Below are positions 34,673-42,987 of a stretch of 64,000 nucleotides of DNA, one piece after another (position 1 is the first letter of the stretch; each line of letters starts with the position of its first letter). The notes beneath the pieces are model-generated. The model made no database searches. It was not told the origin of the DNA and worked only from the letters and a program-made list of their open reading frames with translations. A program made the translations under genes and the position numbers. Origin of the DNA: Algoriphagus aquaeductus (GTDB lineage Bacteria; Bacteroidota; Bacteroidia; Cytophagales; Cyclobacteriaceae); contig NZ_QKTX01000004.1 of the NCBI RefSeq assembly GCF_003253485.1, forward strand, positions 248,001 through 312,000, read 5' to 3'.

Positions 34673-35445
34673 GCTTCGATCTCTTTAAAAAGATTTAATG
34701 CGTTGAAACTCGTGATTTCTGCGACTTTTTCAATGGGCTGATTTACTAAATCTCCCACTTTTTGGGCAATTTCCGGAAGGTAGGCCGGGGTATTTCGTTT
34801 TCCTCTGTAAGGGACAGGAGCCAGATAGGGGGCATCCGTTTCGAGTACCAGACTTTTCAAACCAATAGGGGGGATTACTTGATCCAATCCTCCGTTTTTA
34901 TAGGTGACCACCCCTCCGATTCCCAATAAAAACCCCATTTCAATAATTCGGTTGGCTTGGTCCAAGGTTCCCGTAAAGCAGTGAAAAATCCCTCTGAGCT
35001 TGCCATCGTGCCATTTTTCGATCAATTCGATCGTCTGATCTATTGATTCCCGACAATGGAGTACTATGGGTAATTGGCGCTGCTTTGCCCATTCTACCTG
35101 GATCTCCAGCGCTTCTTTTTGGATATCAAAGGTGGTTTTATCCCAATACAGGTCAGTTCCGATTTCGCCTATGGCTGCAAATTGCCTCCGGTTGAGCCAC
35201 CCTTCCATCACCCGAAGCTGCGCTTCAAAATCTTCTTTTACATCACAGGGGTGCAGTCCCATCATGGGAATGCATAAATCCCCATAGCGGCTTTCGCAGT
35301 CCAGCATCCGGTCGATCGTATCTACATCAACATTGGGCATGTAAATCCTTGATACTCCAGCGGCTTTAATTTCTTCTATAATCTGATCCCGATCAGCATC
35401 AAATTTGGTGGAATAGATATGGGCATGCGTATCGATGAGCTTCAT
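34669..35445 (-). CDS. tatD: TatD family metal-dependent hydrolase
   Basis: This 258-aa protein starts MKLIDTHAHIYSTKFD at ATG 35445, whose ATGA overlap with the upstream glycosyltransferase stop decides between it and a longer frame. It has the family's metal ligands in DTHAHIY, GEIGTDLYWD, VLHCR, IFHCFTGT and ETDAPYLAPVPYRGKRN. TatD enzymes are amidohydrolase-fold DNases/exonucleases active in the cytoplasm. It is translationally coupled to the genes on both sides (ATGA overlaps). Confidence 0.95.
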   Translation of the reverse strand: MKLIDTHAHIYSTKFDADRDQIIEEIKAAGVSRIYMPNVDVDTIDRMLDCESRYGDLCIPMMGLHPCDVKEDFEAQLRVMEGWLNRRQFAAIGEIGTDLYWDKTTFDIQKEALEIQVEWAKQRQLPIVLHCRESIDQTIELIEKWHDGKLRGIFHCFTGTLDQANRIIEMGFLLGIGGVVTYKNGGLDQVIPPIGLKSLVLETDAPYLAPVPYRGKRNTPAYLPEIAQKVGDLVNQPIEKVAEITSFNALNLFKEIEA

Positions 35446-36548
35446 GGGTAATTTCTCGATTTCCATTGGGTTTGGACGGGCCAAAAGTAATAAAGAATAG
35501 TCAGGGAAAGGGTCAAAATCTGGTAAAGATCAAAGATCAGAACAGATCCAAAGTTCAGGTTCTTCCCCGCTTTTCCGGCAATTTCGCTGAGGAATAATCC
35601 CTGGAAAAGGATTTTTAACAACCAAACGCCAAATCCCAAAAGTAAACTATTGAACAATAGGAAGCCCACCAGGGGGAAAAACAAAAACTGAAGCCCCAAA
35701 AGGATTTTCCAACCTGTTGAAAGAGACATCACGCCTGTCATCCAGCGTTTTCGCTGACGTAGCAAGTGCCCCCAAGTCGACTCCGCTTTGGTAGTAACCA
35801 AGAGGCGGGGATCGACCTGATGAATCAGCTTGTACCCTGCCTTTTTCACAGATCGGGAGATCTCCAAGTCCTCTGTTAAGGAATATGGTAAACCCGCGAA
35901 ACCTCCGCAATTTTCATACGCTTCCCTGCTGATCATCATATTATTACCCAAGCCGGTAGTGGAAAAACCCAAATCGGTCACCACTTTGACAATCCCCAAA
36001 GTATTCCACCAATCCAGTTCCTGCATTTCTCCAAAAAGGTCCAGACTTCGAACCTGCGTTATTCCAATGACCAAACCGACGTCTTTTTTGAAGCACCCAA
36101 CCCCTTCTTTTAGCCAGGTCGCAGGGACTTGGCAGTCTGCATCCGTGAAAAAAAACAACTCTCCTCTTGCCTGAAGGGCAAGAATAGCCAAGGCATTTGC
36201 CTTCCCGTTAGGGTGATAGAGGTTGGTTTGCTCGGGTAGAATGTATATCAACTTTCGATTGGAAAATCCTTCTGCCCAAGCGCTGATGCATCCGGCTGTT
36301 TTATCTTCACTTTGGTCATCCGCAAGCAGGATTTCCAACCGATCCTCGGGATAATCCAAGAAAGAAAGACAGTTCAAAAGATGAGGAATATCCTTTTCTT
36401 CATTTCGGGCTGCAATCAGAATTGACACCATCGGTAATCGTCCTGACTGGTCGTTTGCGTGGTTTTTCCAGTTTTTCTTGACCAAAACGAAAAGAATGGC
36501 ATACTGGAGGATCAAAAGAAATGCAAAAAAAACCAAAACCCAGCTCAT
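35442..36548 (-). CDS. Membrane glycosyltransferase, GT2 family (first)
   Basis: This 368-aa protein has an N-terminal membrane anchor (VLVFFAFLLILQYAILFVLV), a GT-A catalytic domain with LLADDQSEDKT, the D-x-D-type FFTDADCQVP, the acceptor/base region LTEDLEISR, and the QRKRWMTG motif, then two or three C-terminal spans. This layout matches processive or lipid-linked GT2 enzymes (hyaluronan/PNAG-synthase-like clan). The product is unknown. It overlaps the deacetylase gene upstream (ATGA) and tatD downstream (ATGA). The GT2 encoded at 38659-39777 is a paralogue with the same motif order. Confidence 0.9.
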   Translation of the reverse strand: MSWVLVFFAFLLILQYAILFVLVKKNWKNHANDQSGRLPMVSILIAARNEEKDIPHLLNCLSFLDYPEDRLEILLADDQSEDKTAGCISAWAEGFSNRKLIYILPEQTNLYHPNGKANALAILALQARGELFFFTDADCQVPATWLKEGVGCFKKDVGLVIGITQVRSLDLFGEMQELDWWNTLGIVKVVTDLGFSTTGLGNNMMISREAYENCGGFAGLPYSLTEDLEISRSVKKAGYKLIHQVDPRLLVTTKAESTWGHLLRQRKRWMTGVMSLSTGWKILLGLQFLFFPLVGFLLFNSLLLGFGVWLLKILFQGLFLSEIAGKAGKNLNFGSVLIFDLYQILTLSLTILYYFWPVQTQWKSRNYP

Positions 36549-37174
36549 AGCAGTCCGGTGGTGAATCCATTATCCTTTATAAAACTCAGGTAATCCGGAA
36601 GTATTTTTTGGAGGTGACCATCCGTTTTCTCTTGGTCGTGGAAAACGATGATCTTACCCGGAGAAGTCATTGGCTTGACCGCTTTCAACAGCGTATTCGG
36701 AGCAATGGATCGGTCATAATCCCCCGTAAGCACACTCCACATGACCAGTTGCTTTTGTTCGGAAAGGATTTTTGCCTGCCGGGGAGTCAAGAGCCCGTAA
36801 GGAGGTCGGAATAGTGGTGTCATGAGACCTAGCTTTTGTCCCAAAATCTGATCACACAAAACCACGTTCTTCACATAGCTATCCGTACTTGTTTTAAATC
36901 CATGAAGGTGATGGTAGGTATGATTTCCCAGCTGATGGCCTTCGCTGAGCACTTCTTTCGCCAGGGCAGGATGTTTATTCACATTGTCTCCCACCACAAA
37001 AAATGTGGCTTTTTGATCTCTTTTTGCCAACTCTGTCAATACAAAATCGGTGATCCCCGGGACAGGTCCGTCATCAAAAGTCAAAAAGACTTGCCTGGGT
37101 TCATCAGGTCCTTCCCAAGTCCTTTTGGGGAATATTCGTTGAACCCACCTTGGAACTTGATGCGGCCTCATCAT
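36545..37174 (-). CDS. Polysaccharide deacetylase (NodB homology domain)
   Basis: This 209-aa protein consists almost entirely of a NodB domain: motif 1 FLTFDDGPVPG with the catalytic Asp and metal Asp, motif 2 QLGNHTYHH with the two metal histidines (H-x3-H), motif 3 FRPPYG, and a late IVFHDQ. It removes N- or O-acetyl groups from polysaccharides. No signal peptide is visible, so it may act in the cytoplasm or be exported by an unknown route. It starts directly after the SpoIIE phosphatase stop and overlaps the GT2 gene, which suggests modification of that enzyme's product (inference). Confidence 0.92.
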   Translation of the reverse strand: MMRPHQVPRWVQRIFPKRTWEGPDEPRQVFLTFDDGPVPGITDFVLTELAKRDQKATFFVVGDNVNKHPALAKEVLSEGHQLGNHTYHHLHGFKTSTDSYVKNVVLCDQILGQKLGLMTPLFRPPYGLLTPRQAKILSEQKQLVMWSVLTGDYDRSIAPNTLLKAVKPMTSPGKIIVFHDQEKTDGHLQKILPDYLSFIKDNGFTTGLL

Positions 37175-38386
37175 CTAGCGAAACCTCAAACTCAATAAGG
37201 TCAAATCATCCCTAAGCGGAATATTCTTCGAAAAATCTCCCATCAATTGGAAAAACTCCCGATGAAAATCTTCCGGATCAGTACAGCGGTTTTTCTCGAT
37301 GAAGGCCCTAAACCGGTCTTCCCCAAACTCTTCCTCTTCCGGATTCATGGACTCGGTAAGTCCATCGGTATAGAGGTGAAGGGTGAATTGCTGAAGATTT
37401 TCCCGGACTCCGATTTCCAAAAAAGGAAGCTCTTCAAAAGCTCCCAGAATGGTGGTTCCTGCCTCCAACAGTTCTGTATTTCCCTCATTTTCCTTACACA
37501 GCAGCGGAGGATTGTGACCGGCATTCACATATCGCAGTTTTCTGGTTTGAAAATCAAATTCTCCCAGGAAAAACGTGATAAACCGTTCCCCTTTGGTATT
37601 GTCAAACAGGGTATAATTCAATTGACGCACGAGCGTTTCAAACTCCGCATTGCTTCGAAGCAGCGTTCTCAATGTCGCCTGAAAATTAGACATCAGCAGT
37701 GCCGCGGCGATTCCTTTTCCCGAAACATCCGCAATGCAGAAAAATACCCGGTCTTTTGTTTTTTGGATCAAATCATAATAATCCCCTCCTACCATGCTAT
37801 GAGGGAAATAGGTCACTTTGGCCTTGAGCCGATCCGAATCAGGCAAATGGGCCGGAAAAAGCATGTGCTGCACCTGAGAGGCTATTTCTACTTCCCGCTT
37901 AAGCACCTCCTGCTCCAATTGTCTTCTGGCAAAACGCTTGTTTTCCAAGGCTACCACCAGGATATTGGCCAGAGCCTGGGTAAAATCCAGATCCAACTCT
38001 TGATCCATTGATTTTCTTTTTAGAAAAAGAATGGCAAGCATTTGGTCCTTGTGATAGACTGGAAGATAAGTTTCCAACTCCTCAAATGAATACCCTTCCA
38101 TAAGTTGGATGGACATTTTCCCCGACTTCTTATCATCGATCACCCAGGATGCAGGTAGCACCACCGGAGTCTTTGATTTGACCCCATGTGAGATTTTCCG
38201 CTCGTAATTTCCTTCTTTGGAAACATACAACACCAAAGCCTTGATATCCAGGTGAACCAGGCAGGTAAACTTGAAAATATTGATGAGTACGGTTTCAGGC
38301 TGGTTTTCGTTGATGGCTTGAGTGATCTCGAGCAGTGCCTTAAGCTCAAGTTCTTTCCGCTCAAATTTATAAGTATCCTGAATCAC
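37175..38386 (-). CDS. PP2C-type (SpoIIE) serine/threonine phosphatase with GAF-like domain
   Basis: This 403-aa protein has an N-terminal GAF-like sensor region (about 10-160), a short coiled-coil segment (QLEQEVLKREVEIASQVQHML, about 160-185), and a C-terminal SpoIIE/RsbU phosphatase domain with MVGGDYYDLI, FCIADVSGKGIAAALLM, YVNAGHNPPLL, LYTDGLTES and RDDLTLLSLRF. Such proteins dephosphorylate anti-sigma antagonist-like partners or act in two-component-like circuits; no STAS or anti-sigma gene lies nearby. It starts with GTG at 38386. It ends directly before the deacetylase gene, so it may regulate polysaccharide production (inference). Confidence 0.9.
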   Translation of the reverse strand: MIQDTYKFERKELELKALLEITQAINENQPETVLINIFKFTCLVHLDIKALVLYVSKEGNYERKISHGVKSKTPVVLPASWVIDDKKSGKMSIQLMEGYSFEELETYLPVYHKDQMLAILFLKRKSMDQELDLDFTQALANILVVALENKRFARRQLEQEVLKREVEIASQVQHMLFPAHLPDSDRLKAKVTYFPHSMVGGDYYDLIQKTKDRVFFCIADVSGKGIAAALLMSNFQATLRTLLRSNAEFETLVRQLNYTLFDNTKGERFITFFLGEFDFQTRKLRYVNAGHNPPLLCKENEGNTELLEAGTTILGAFEELPFLEIGVRENLQQFTLHLYTDGLTESMNPEEEEFGEDRFRAFIEKNRCTDPEDFHREFFQLMGDFSKNIPLRDDLTLLSLRFR

Positions 38387-38389
38387 GGG

Positions 38390-38641
38390 TTATAGCGTAT
38401 TATGGGCCATTAGTCCTTTTTTGGTAGCGAGGTAATACAAATCCTTGCCCTCACTGAAAATATCCACTTGATCAAATCGCTCATTATCGGGCCCGGCCAG
38501 ACATTTGATCATGCCTTGGGTGTAAAGTGTGTTCAAGGTTTCCATCAACAACTGGTCTTCCCAGCCTAAAGACTCTTTTAAATAATTATATCCTTGTACA
38601 AAATACAGCTCGTCCAATAAATCAAACTCTCGGTCGCTCAT
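38390..38641 (-). CDS. Small conserved-looking protein, function unknown
   Basis: This 83-aa soluble protein starts MSDREFDLLDELYFVQGY at ATG 38641; the longer frame would extend into the upstream GT2 gene. It is mostly helical, with a short beta-like end (KDLYYLATKKGL), and the sequence pattern is compatible with a small winged-helix fold, but no family is recognised. It is 17 bp after the GT2 stop and 3 bp before the SpoIIE phosphatase start, hence the same operon. A partner or regulator of the phosphatase is one possibility (inference). Confidence 0.7.
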   Translation of the reverse strand: MSDREFDLLDELYFVQGYNYLKESLGWEDQLLMETLNTLYTQGMIKCLAGPDNERFDQVDIFSEGKDLYYLATKKGLMAHNTL

Positions 38642-38658
38642 AGCAGTGATTTGGAAGG

Positions 38659-39777
38659 CTAAATTAAGGAATCTTCTTGGCTTCGCCCTTTCCACTTCAC
38701 TTTTATGAAAAGTGTCCCCAGTCCGACACCCAAAACATAAAACGGATGAATCAAGCTCGTAAAGATATAATCCTTGACCTCAAGACGCTGTCCGAGTGAA
38801 AGCCCCACTCTTCCCAAACTTAACTTTTCTGCCAAAATTTTCACCCCCCAAATCGTCAATAAAAATAACAACCCTTGCCACCCCCCTACAAAAACCACCA
38901 AACTTCCGATCCAAACCCCTTGGCTCATGAAAGCCAACAATGCATAAGACGCATGAGAAAATGACTGATGGGATTTCCATTTACCCGCCCAGCGGATACG
39001 CTGCCTGATCAAGTCTGTCCAACTCGCCTGGGCTTGAGTAGCTACCAGCACCTCCCGTGCAGGCACATACACACAGCTTTCTGGACCATAAAAGCTGACC
39101 ATCTTTTTCAACAGAAACTCATCATCTCCCGACAGTACCTGTTCATTTCCAAGATATCCGCCCACCTCTTCAAAGGCCTTTTTTCTAAAAGCCAGATTAG
39201 CTCCGCTGCACATAAGTGGCTGCTTTCGCAAAAAAGAAACTTGGGTCAACATCAGGATACTCAACCACTCGATCTGCTGAAATTTTCCAAAAACGCTATT
39301 CCCCCTCAAGCTAGCCACGACTGGCCCTGCTACCAATTGAATGGCAGAATGTTGAAAGGGCCTTGATAATTTTTCTATCCAGTTTTCCGGAAAAGAGCAA
39401 TCCGCATCTGAGGTGACAATCAGGGCTCCTCTGGAATGCGAAATGCCATGGCTCAATGCTGCTTTTTTCCCAATTCCCGGGCTCTTTAAAAGTCTAACAC
39501 CACGGACATCTTCCAATAATTCAGATAAAATCTCAAAGGAACCATCCTCACTTTGATCATCCACAAGGATGGTTTCCAAATCCGGAAATTGAATTTTCCT
39601 TATTTCCAAAGCTAAACGGGGAGCGTTTTGACTCTCATTTCGAAAAGGAATAATGAGGGAAGTTTTCAAAGGAAGTGGAGCTCGAGCCTTCAGCGGATGC
39701 TTTGGGGGCCACTGATAGGACAACCAGGCGTGAAGCACCAAATAACCCAAACACCAAAGGAGGTAAAAACTGAACAT
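38659..39777 (-). CDS. Membrane glycosyltransferase, GT2 family (second)
   Basis: This 372-aa protein starts at ATG 39777 (MFSFYLLWCLGYLVLHAW), avoiding overlap with the divergent ruvC. It has one N-terminal span, a GT-A domain with TILVDDQSEDGS, VTSDADCSFP, SGDDEFLLKK and RQRIRWAGKW, and three C-terminal spans. It is a paralogue of the GT2 at 35442-36548, within the same operon, with a similar layout. Membrane GT2 enzymes of this kind build or extend surface polysaccharides or glycolipids; the product is unknown. It is the first gene of the seven-gene cluster. Confidence 0.9.
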   Translation of the reverse strand: MFSFYLLWCLGYLVLHAWLSYQWPPKHPLKARAPLPLKTSLIIPFRNESQNAPRLALEIRKIQFPDLETILVDDQSEDGSFEILSELLEDVRGVRLLKSPGIGKKAALSHGISHSRGALIVTSDADCSFPENWIEKLSRPFQHSAIQLVAGPVVASLRGNSVFGKFQQIEWLSILMLTQVSFLRKQPLMCSGANLAFRKKAFEEVGGYLGNEQVLSGDDEFLLKKMVSFYGPESCVYVPAREVLVATQAQASWTDLIRQRIRWAGKWKSHQSFSHASYALLAFMSQGVWIGSLVVFVGGWQGLLFLLTIWGVKILAEKLSLGRVGLSLGQRLEVKDYIFTSLIHPFYVLGVGLGTLFIKVKWKGRSQEDSLI

Positions 39778-39798
39778 CTTTTCGCCTAACTTGTAGCC

Positions 39799-40374
39799 GT
39801 GAGTAAAGAAGTACAAAAAGACCCAAAAGAAAAAATCATTTTAGGCATCGATCCCGGCACGACTGTCATGGGATATGGCTTGATTTTGACAGAAGGAAAA
39901 AAATACAAAATCCTCCAATACGGGGTCATCCATCTGAAAAAATATGAAACCCACGAACTCAAGCTAAAGAAGATTTTTGAGCGGATCAGTGGGATTATTG
40001 AAGAGTTTGCGCCGGACTCGGTGGCCTTGGAAGCCCCGTTTTACGGGGCAAATGTGCAGTCCATGCTCAAACTTGGACGTGCACAAGGAGTGGCCATGGC
40101 TGCAGCGCTTTCCCGGGAAATTCCAATCACAGAATATTCGCCCAAAAAAGTGAAGCAATCTGTCACCGGAAATGGAAATGCCTCCAAAGAACAAGTGGCT
40201 GCGATGCTTCAGACACTTTTGGGAATCTCCGAGCTACCCAAACTACTGGATGCCACAGATGCACTGGCCGTGGCGCTTTGTCATCATTTCCACGAAGGAC
40301 GAGTTCAGACTAGAGGAAGAAATGAAGGCTGGAAGTCCTTCATCGAAGAGAATCCCAATCGGATCAAAAAATAA
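39799..40374 (+). CDS. ruvC: Crossover junction endodeoxyribonuclease RuvC
   Basis: This 191-aa protein has an RNase H-like fold with catalytic Asp18 (IIL GIDPGTT), Glu78 in LEAPFYGANVQS, and the C-terminal Asp pair in DATDALAVALCHH. The RGRNEGWKSF tail is a typical basic extension. RuvC cleaves Holliday junctions with RuvAB during recombination. No ATG lies before the first motif in frame; GTG at 39799 gives a 15-residue basic lead. It is divergent from the GT2 operon with only 21 bp between the starts, and is followed by a bidirectional terminator. Confidence 0.96.
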   Translation: MSKEVQKDPKEKIILGIDPGTTVMGYGLILTEGKKYKILQYGVIHLKKYETHELKLKKIFERISGIIEEFAPDSVALEAPFYGANVQSMLKLGRAQGVAMAAALSREIPITEYSPKKVKQSVTGNGNASKEQVAAMLQTLLGISELPKLLDATDALAVALCHHFHEGRVQTRGRNEGWKSFIEENPNRIKK

Positions 40375-40396
40375 ATCCCGGCGAGAACCGGGATTT
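40373..40396. terminator. Bidirectional terminator between ruvC and an outer-membrane protein gene
   Basis: A 9-bp perfect stem, aaatcccgg / ccgggattt, with a 6-nt loop overlaps the ruvC stop codon and separates two convergent genes. Confidence 0.75.
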
Positions 40397-40404
40397 ACTC
40401 CAGA

Positions 40405-40962
40405 TCAATTTCCAAAGGTATAGCCTATGGAAAGTTTCAAAACGCGATTGCTTACGTCTGTATTGAAATAATTCAGGGAAGAGAGTCCCAAATCGTAGCT
40501 TGCCTGAAGGTTGAGACCTGCGGCCACTTTTACCCCCACTCCGACTAGGGCACCGAGCTCATATCCAGCGACTGGTTCAAGGCTTGAATTGGAAATATTA
40601 CCCTTGGTATAATTACGAGAAACCAGCAAGGAAGCTTGAGGTCCTGCAAAAACATTCAGTGCGGGCATCAAATTCAATCGGATCAATACCGGAATATCCA
40701 CATAGCCCAATTTTTCGGTGACCTCATCGCCATCCAGGGCGACTGTGGAGTATCCTTTTCCGGAATACTGAATTCCCGGCTCTACGGATACCAAGTCAGC
40801 ACTGGTTTTCACCAAATAGTATCCCCCAATATGAAAAGCTCCAATGGAAGAAAAATCCGAATTGGAGAAATTGGCGGAACTGTAGCCTGCCCGGACTCCA
40901 AACTGTGCTTGTGCTGTCACCGCAAAAGCGAAAAGAAAGAATAGAAGGAAAATTTTTCTCAT
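40405..40962 (-). CDS. Outer-membrane beta-barrel (PorT-like) protein
   Basis: This 185-aa protein has a signal peptide (RKIFLLFFLFAFAVTAQAQ) and an eight-stranded-barrel pattern: FGVRAGYSSANFSN, VSVEPGIQYSGKGYST, YVDIPVLIRLNL, LNVFAGPQASLL, LNLQASYDLGLSSL, and C-terminal LSIGYTFGN. It matches the outer-membrane beta-barrel/PorT family of Bacteroidota and is a paralogue of the protein at 44133-44708 (both have YVDVPVLL/R and FAGPQ segments). Function in these small barrels is not established. Confidence 0.88.
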   Translation of the reverse strand: MRKIFLLFFLFAFAVTAQAQFGVRAGYSSANFSNSDFSSIGAFHIGGYYLVKTSADLVSVEPGIQYSGKGYSTVALDGDEVTEKLGYVDIPVLIRLNLMPALNVFAGPQASLLVSRNYTKGNISNSSLEPVAGYELGALVGVGVKVAAGLNLQASYDLGLSSLNYFNTDVSNRVLKLSIGYTFGN

Positions 40963-41041
40963 AAACCGTTAAATTTTAATTTCCCTAAACTAACGCAAGA
41001 ATTATAAAATTCTTCTCCCTTTTTACACTTTTCTAACCAAA

Positions 41042-41605
41042 ATGAAATCACCTGACGAGACTTTCAGGACCTTTCCCTTTCTGGACCAGGCATCCAAAGA
41101 GGCCTTTCTTTCTAATATTCAATTTCATACCTATGAAAAAGGGGAATTATTGGAAGAAGCCGGCAAGGTCTGTCATTACCTTTATTTTTTGGCAGAGGGA
41201 TCGGTCCGAAGCTATTACCTAAAGGAAAACAGGGAAATCACCGTGTCCTTTTCTCTGGATGGGGAATTTATCACCTCGATGCACTCCTTTATTACCCAAA
41301 AGCCATCTTATGAAAACATCGAGGCCATGGAAAAAACAACCGTAGGAAAAATGAGCCAAGAGGCGCTTTGGGGACTTTTTGACACCCATCCCAATATCGA
41401 AAGAGCATATCGGATGATTCTGGAGCAATATTACATCACCTTGGAGGAGCAGCTCATTTTTTCCAAATTCAAATCAGCCAAAGAGCGATACCTCGAGCTG
41501 ATGAATACCCGTCCCAAGGTGATTCAAAAGGCCTCAGTCGGGCACATTGCTTCCTTTTTGGAAATGAGCCTCGAAACCCTCAGTCGAGTCCGGTCAAAAA
41601 TCTGA
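41042..41605 (+). CDS. Crp/Fnr family transcriptional regulator
   Basis: This 187-aa protein has an N-terminal cyclic-nucleotide-binding-like beta barrel (about 25-115; KVCHYLYFLAEGSVRSYYL) and a C-terminal helix-turn-helix (SVGHIASFLEMSLETLSRVRSKI, about 165-187). Ligand-binding residues for cAMP (the RxS motif) are not evident, and no Fnr-type cysteines are seen, so the effector is unknown. The C-terminal domain is truncated relative to E. coli CRP, as is normal for the small Crp-like regulators of Bacteroidota. It is upstream of the beta-helix/cytochrome pair but separated by 74 bp; regulation of that pair is possible but unproven. Confidence 0.88.
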   Translation: MKSPDETFRTFPFLDQASKEAFLSNIQFHTYEKGELLEEAGKVCHYLYFLAEGSVRSYYLKENREITVSFSLDGEFITSMHSFITQKPSYENIEAMEKTTVGKMSQEALWGLFDTHPNIERAYRMILEQYYITLEEQLIFSKFKSAKERYLELMNTRPKVIQKASVGHIASFLEMSLETLSRVRSKI

Positions 41606-41645
41606 TTATTTGACTTTTCTCAAAGGAATTCAGCCGGGCAAAGGA

Positions 41646-41653
41646 TATTTTTG
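41646..41653 (+). promoter_or_regulatory. Likely -7 element (TATTTTTG) for the beta-helix/cytochrome pair
   Basis: TATTTTTG matches TAnnTTTG and lies 27 nt before the ATG at 41680. A TTG at the standard spacing is not obvious. Confidence 0.45.
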
Positions 41654-41679
41654 GAGTATTCCCTCAAAAGCACTACTCC

Positions 41680-42987
41680 ATGAAAAAATCCTTGATTTAT
41701 CTGTTCTTGTTGTGGGTCGGAATAGCCTGCAGCACCCAATCTTCGGAACAGACTTATGACAGCTCTGTTTTGCGAAAAGCCAGTCCCGGAGAAATCGAGC
41801 AATTGGTGGAAGCGTTTATTTTGGCCGAAGATTCTACCACGATCCAAATTCCCCCGGGATTTTATGACCTGAATACCCAACTTATTCTGGACAATAAATC
41901 TTCCATCCGGATCAAAGGTGCAGGAATGGATCAAACCGTGCTTTCATTCAAAAACCTCAAATCAGGTGGCGAAGGAGTCAAGATCGTGGGCAACCAGATC
42001 ATCATCGAGGACCTAAGCATAGAAGATGCCCCGGGAGACGGAATCAAAGCCCAGCACACCGACGGGATTACTTTTCGACGGATCAACGTCACCTGGACCA
42101 ACGGAGACAAATCCAAAAACGGAACCTACGCTATTTATCCGGTTCAATGCAAAAATGTCCTGATTGATGAATGCATCGCCTCACACTCCAAAGATGCAGG
42201 AATCTATGTGGGGCAATCTGAAAACATTGTGGTCAAAAACTCACTTGCCTTTGGAAATGTGGCAGGGATCGAGATCGAAAACTCGGACAATGCCGAGGTA
42301 TTTGGCAATACGGCCCGAGACAATGCGGGTGGAATTTTGGTATTCAACCTTCCCGGCTTGCCAAAAGCTGATGGGAAAGGTACCAAAATCTATGACAACG
42401 ATATCATCGAAAACAACCATGAGAATTTTGCTACACCCATAGGGGATGGGCCCAATGGTAATACAGTCACGATGATCCCTCCTGGTTCAGGTATTGTCTT
42501 GCTAGCCGCCAAAGAAGTTGAAATTTTCAATAACCGAATCCTGAGAAACAAAACTTACGGCGTGGCCATCGCCAGCTACCAGGTGACGGGATTCCCCGCC
42601 GAAGCGCCAAACTGGTCACCATACACCGCTGATGTTTACCTTCACCACAATCAGTACCAGCGGGAATCCTTTTCCATTCCGGATGTCACTCGGGAGATGG
42701 GACAATTGGTCACTGTACACAATGCCCATGGCATAGGCAAAACCCAAGACATCATCTATGACGGTATCTGGGACACCGCTATCAACAGCCGTATCGAGAC
42801 CAATCCCATGAGAATTTGTATCAATGAACCCGAGATAGAAAAGCTCCGATTTACAAGATTCTACCTGATGGAGGGAGAAGAAAACATCCAATCTTTCAAG
42901 GATCACGAGCTATTCCAAAACTGTGAAGTGAAGGTACAAACCGATATTTCCGGGATCGCATTACTCAACCCTACAAGCAAAAAATGA
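41680..42987 (+). CDS. Parallel beta-helix lipoprotein of the beta-helix/dihaem cytochrome pair
   Basis: This 435-aa lipoprotein has a signal ending in the lipobox IAC (VGIACSTQ). Right-handed parallel beta-helix repeats follow from about residue 60 to 320: short turns with N/D and G ends such as IRIKGAGMD, ITFRRINVTW, VLIDECIASHSKDAGIYV, IVVKNSLAFGNVAGIEI and VEIFNNRILRNKTYGVAI. It resembles the family annotated as parallel beta-helix repeat-containing protein (TIGR03805 type), found next to the protein at 42984 in many bacteria. The function of the pair is unknown. The stop overlaps the next ATG (ATGA), so the two are translationally coupled. Confidence 0.9.
   Translation: MKKSLIYLFLLWVGIACSTQSSEQTYDSSVLRKASPGEIEQLVEAFILAEDSTTIQIPPGFYDLNTQLILDNKSSIRIKGAGMDQTVLSFKNLKSGGEGVKIVGNQIIIEDLSIEDAPGDGIKAQHTDGITFRRINVTWTNGDKSKNGTYAIYPVQCKNVLIDECIASHSKDAGIYVGQSENIVVKNSLAFGNVAGIEIENSDNAEVFGNTARDNAGGILVFNLPGLPKADGKGTKIYDNDIIENNHENFATPIGDGPNGNTVTMIPPGSGIVLLAAKEVEIFNNRILRNKTYGVAIASYQVTGFPAEAPNWSPYTADVYLHHNQYQRESFSIPDVTREMGQLVTVHNAHGIGKTQDIIYDGIWDTAINSRIETNPMRICINEPEIEKLRFTRFYLMEGEENIQSFKDHELFQNCEVKVQTDISGIALLNPTSKK

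Noticed and set aside
37247..38011. 254-aa open frame on the plus strand
   Set aside because: It is antisense to the SpoIIE phosphatase gene and has no recognisable domain.
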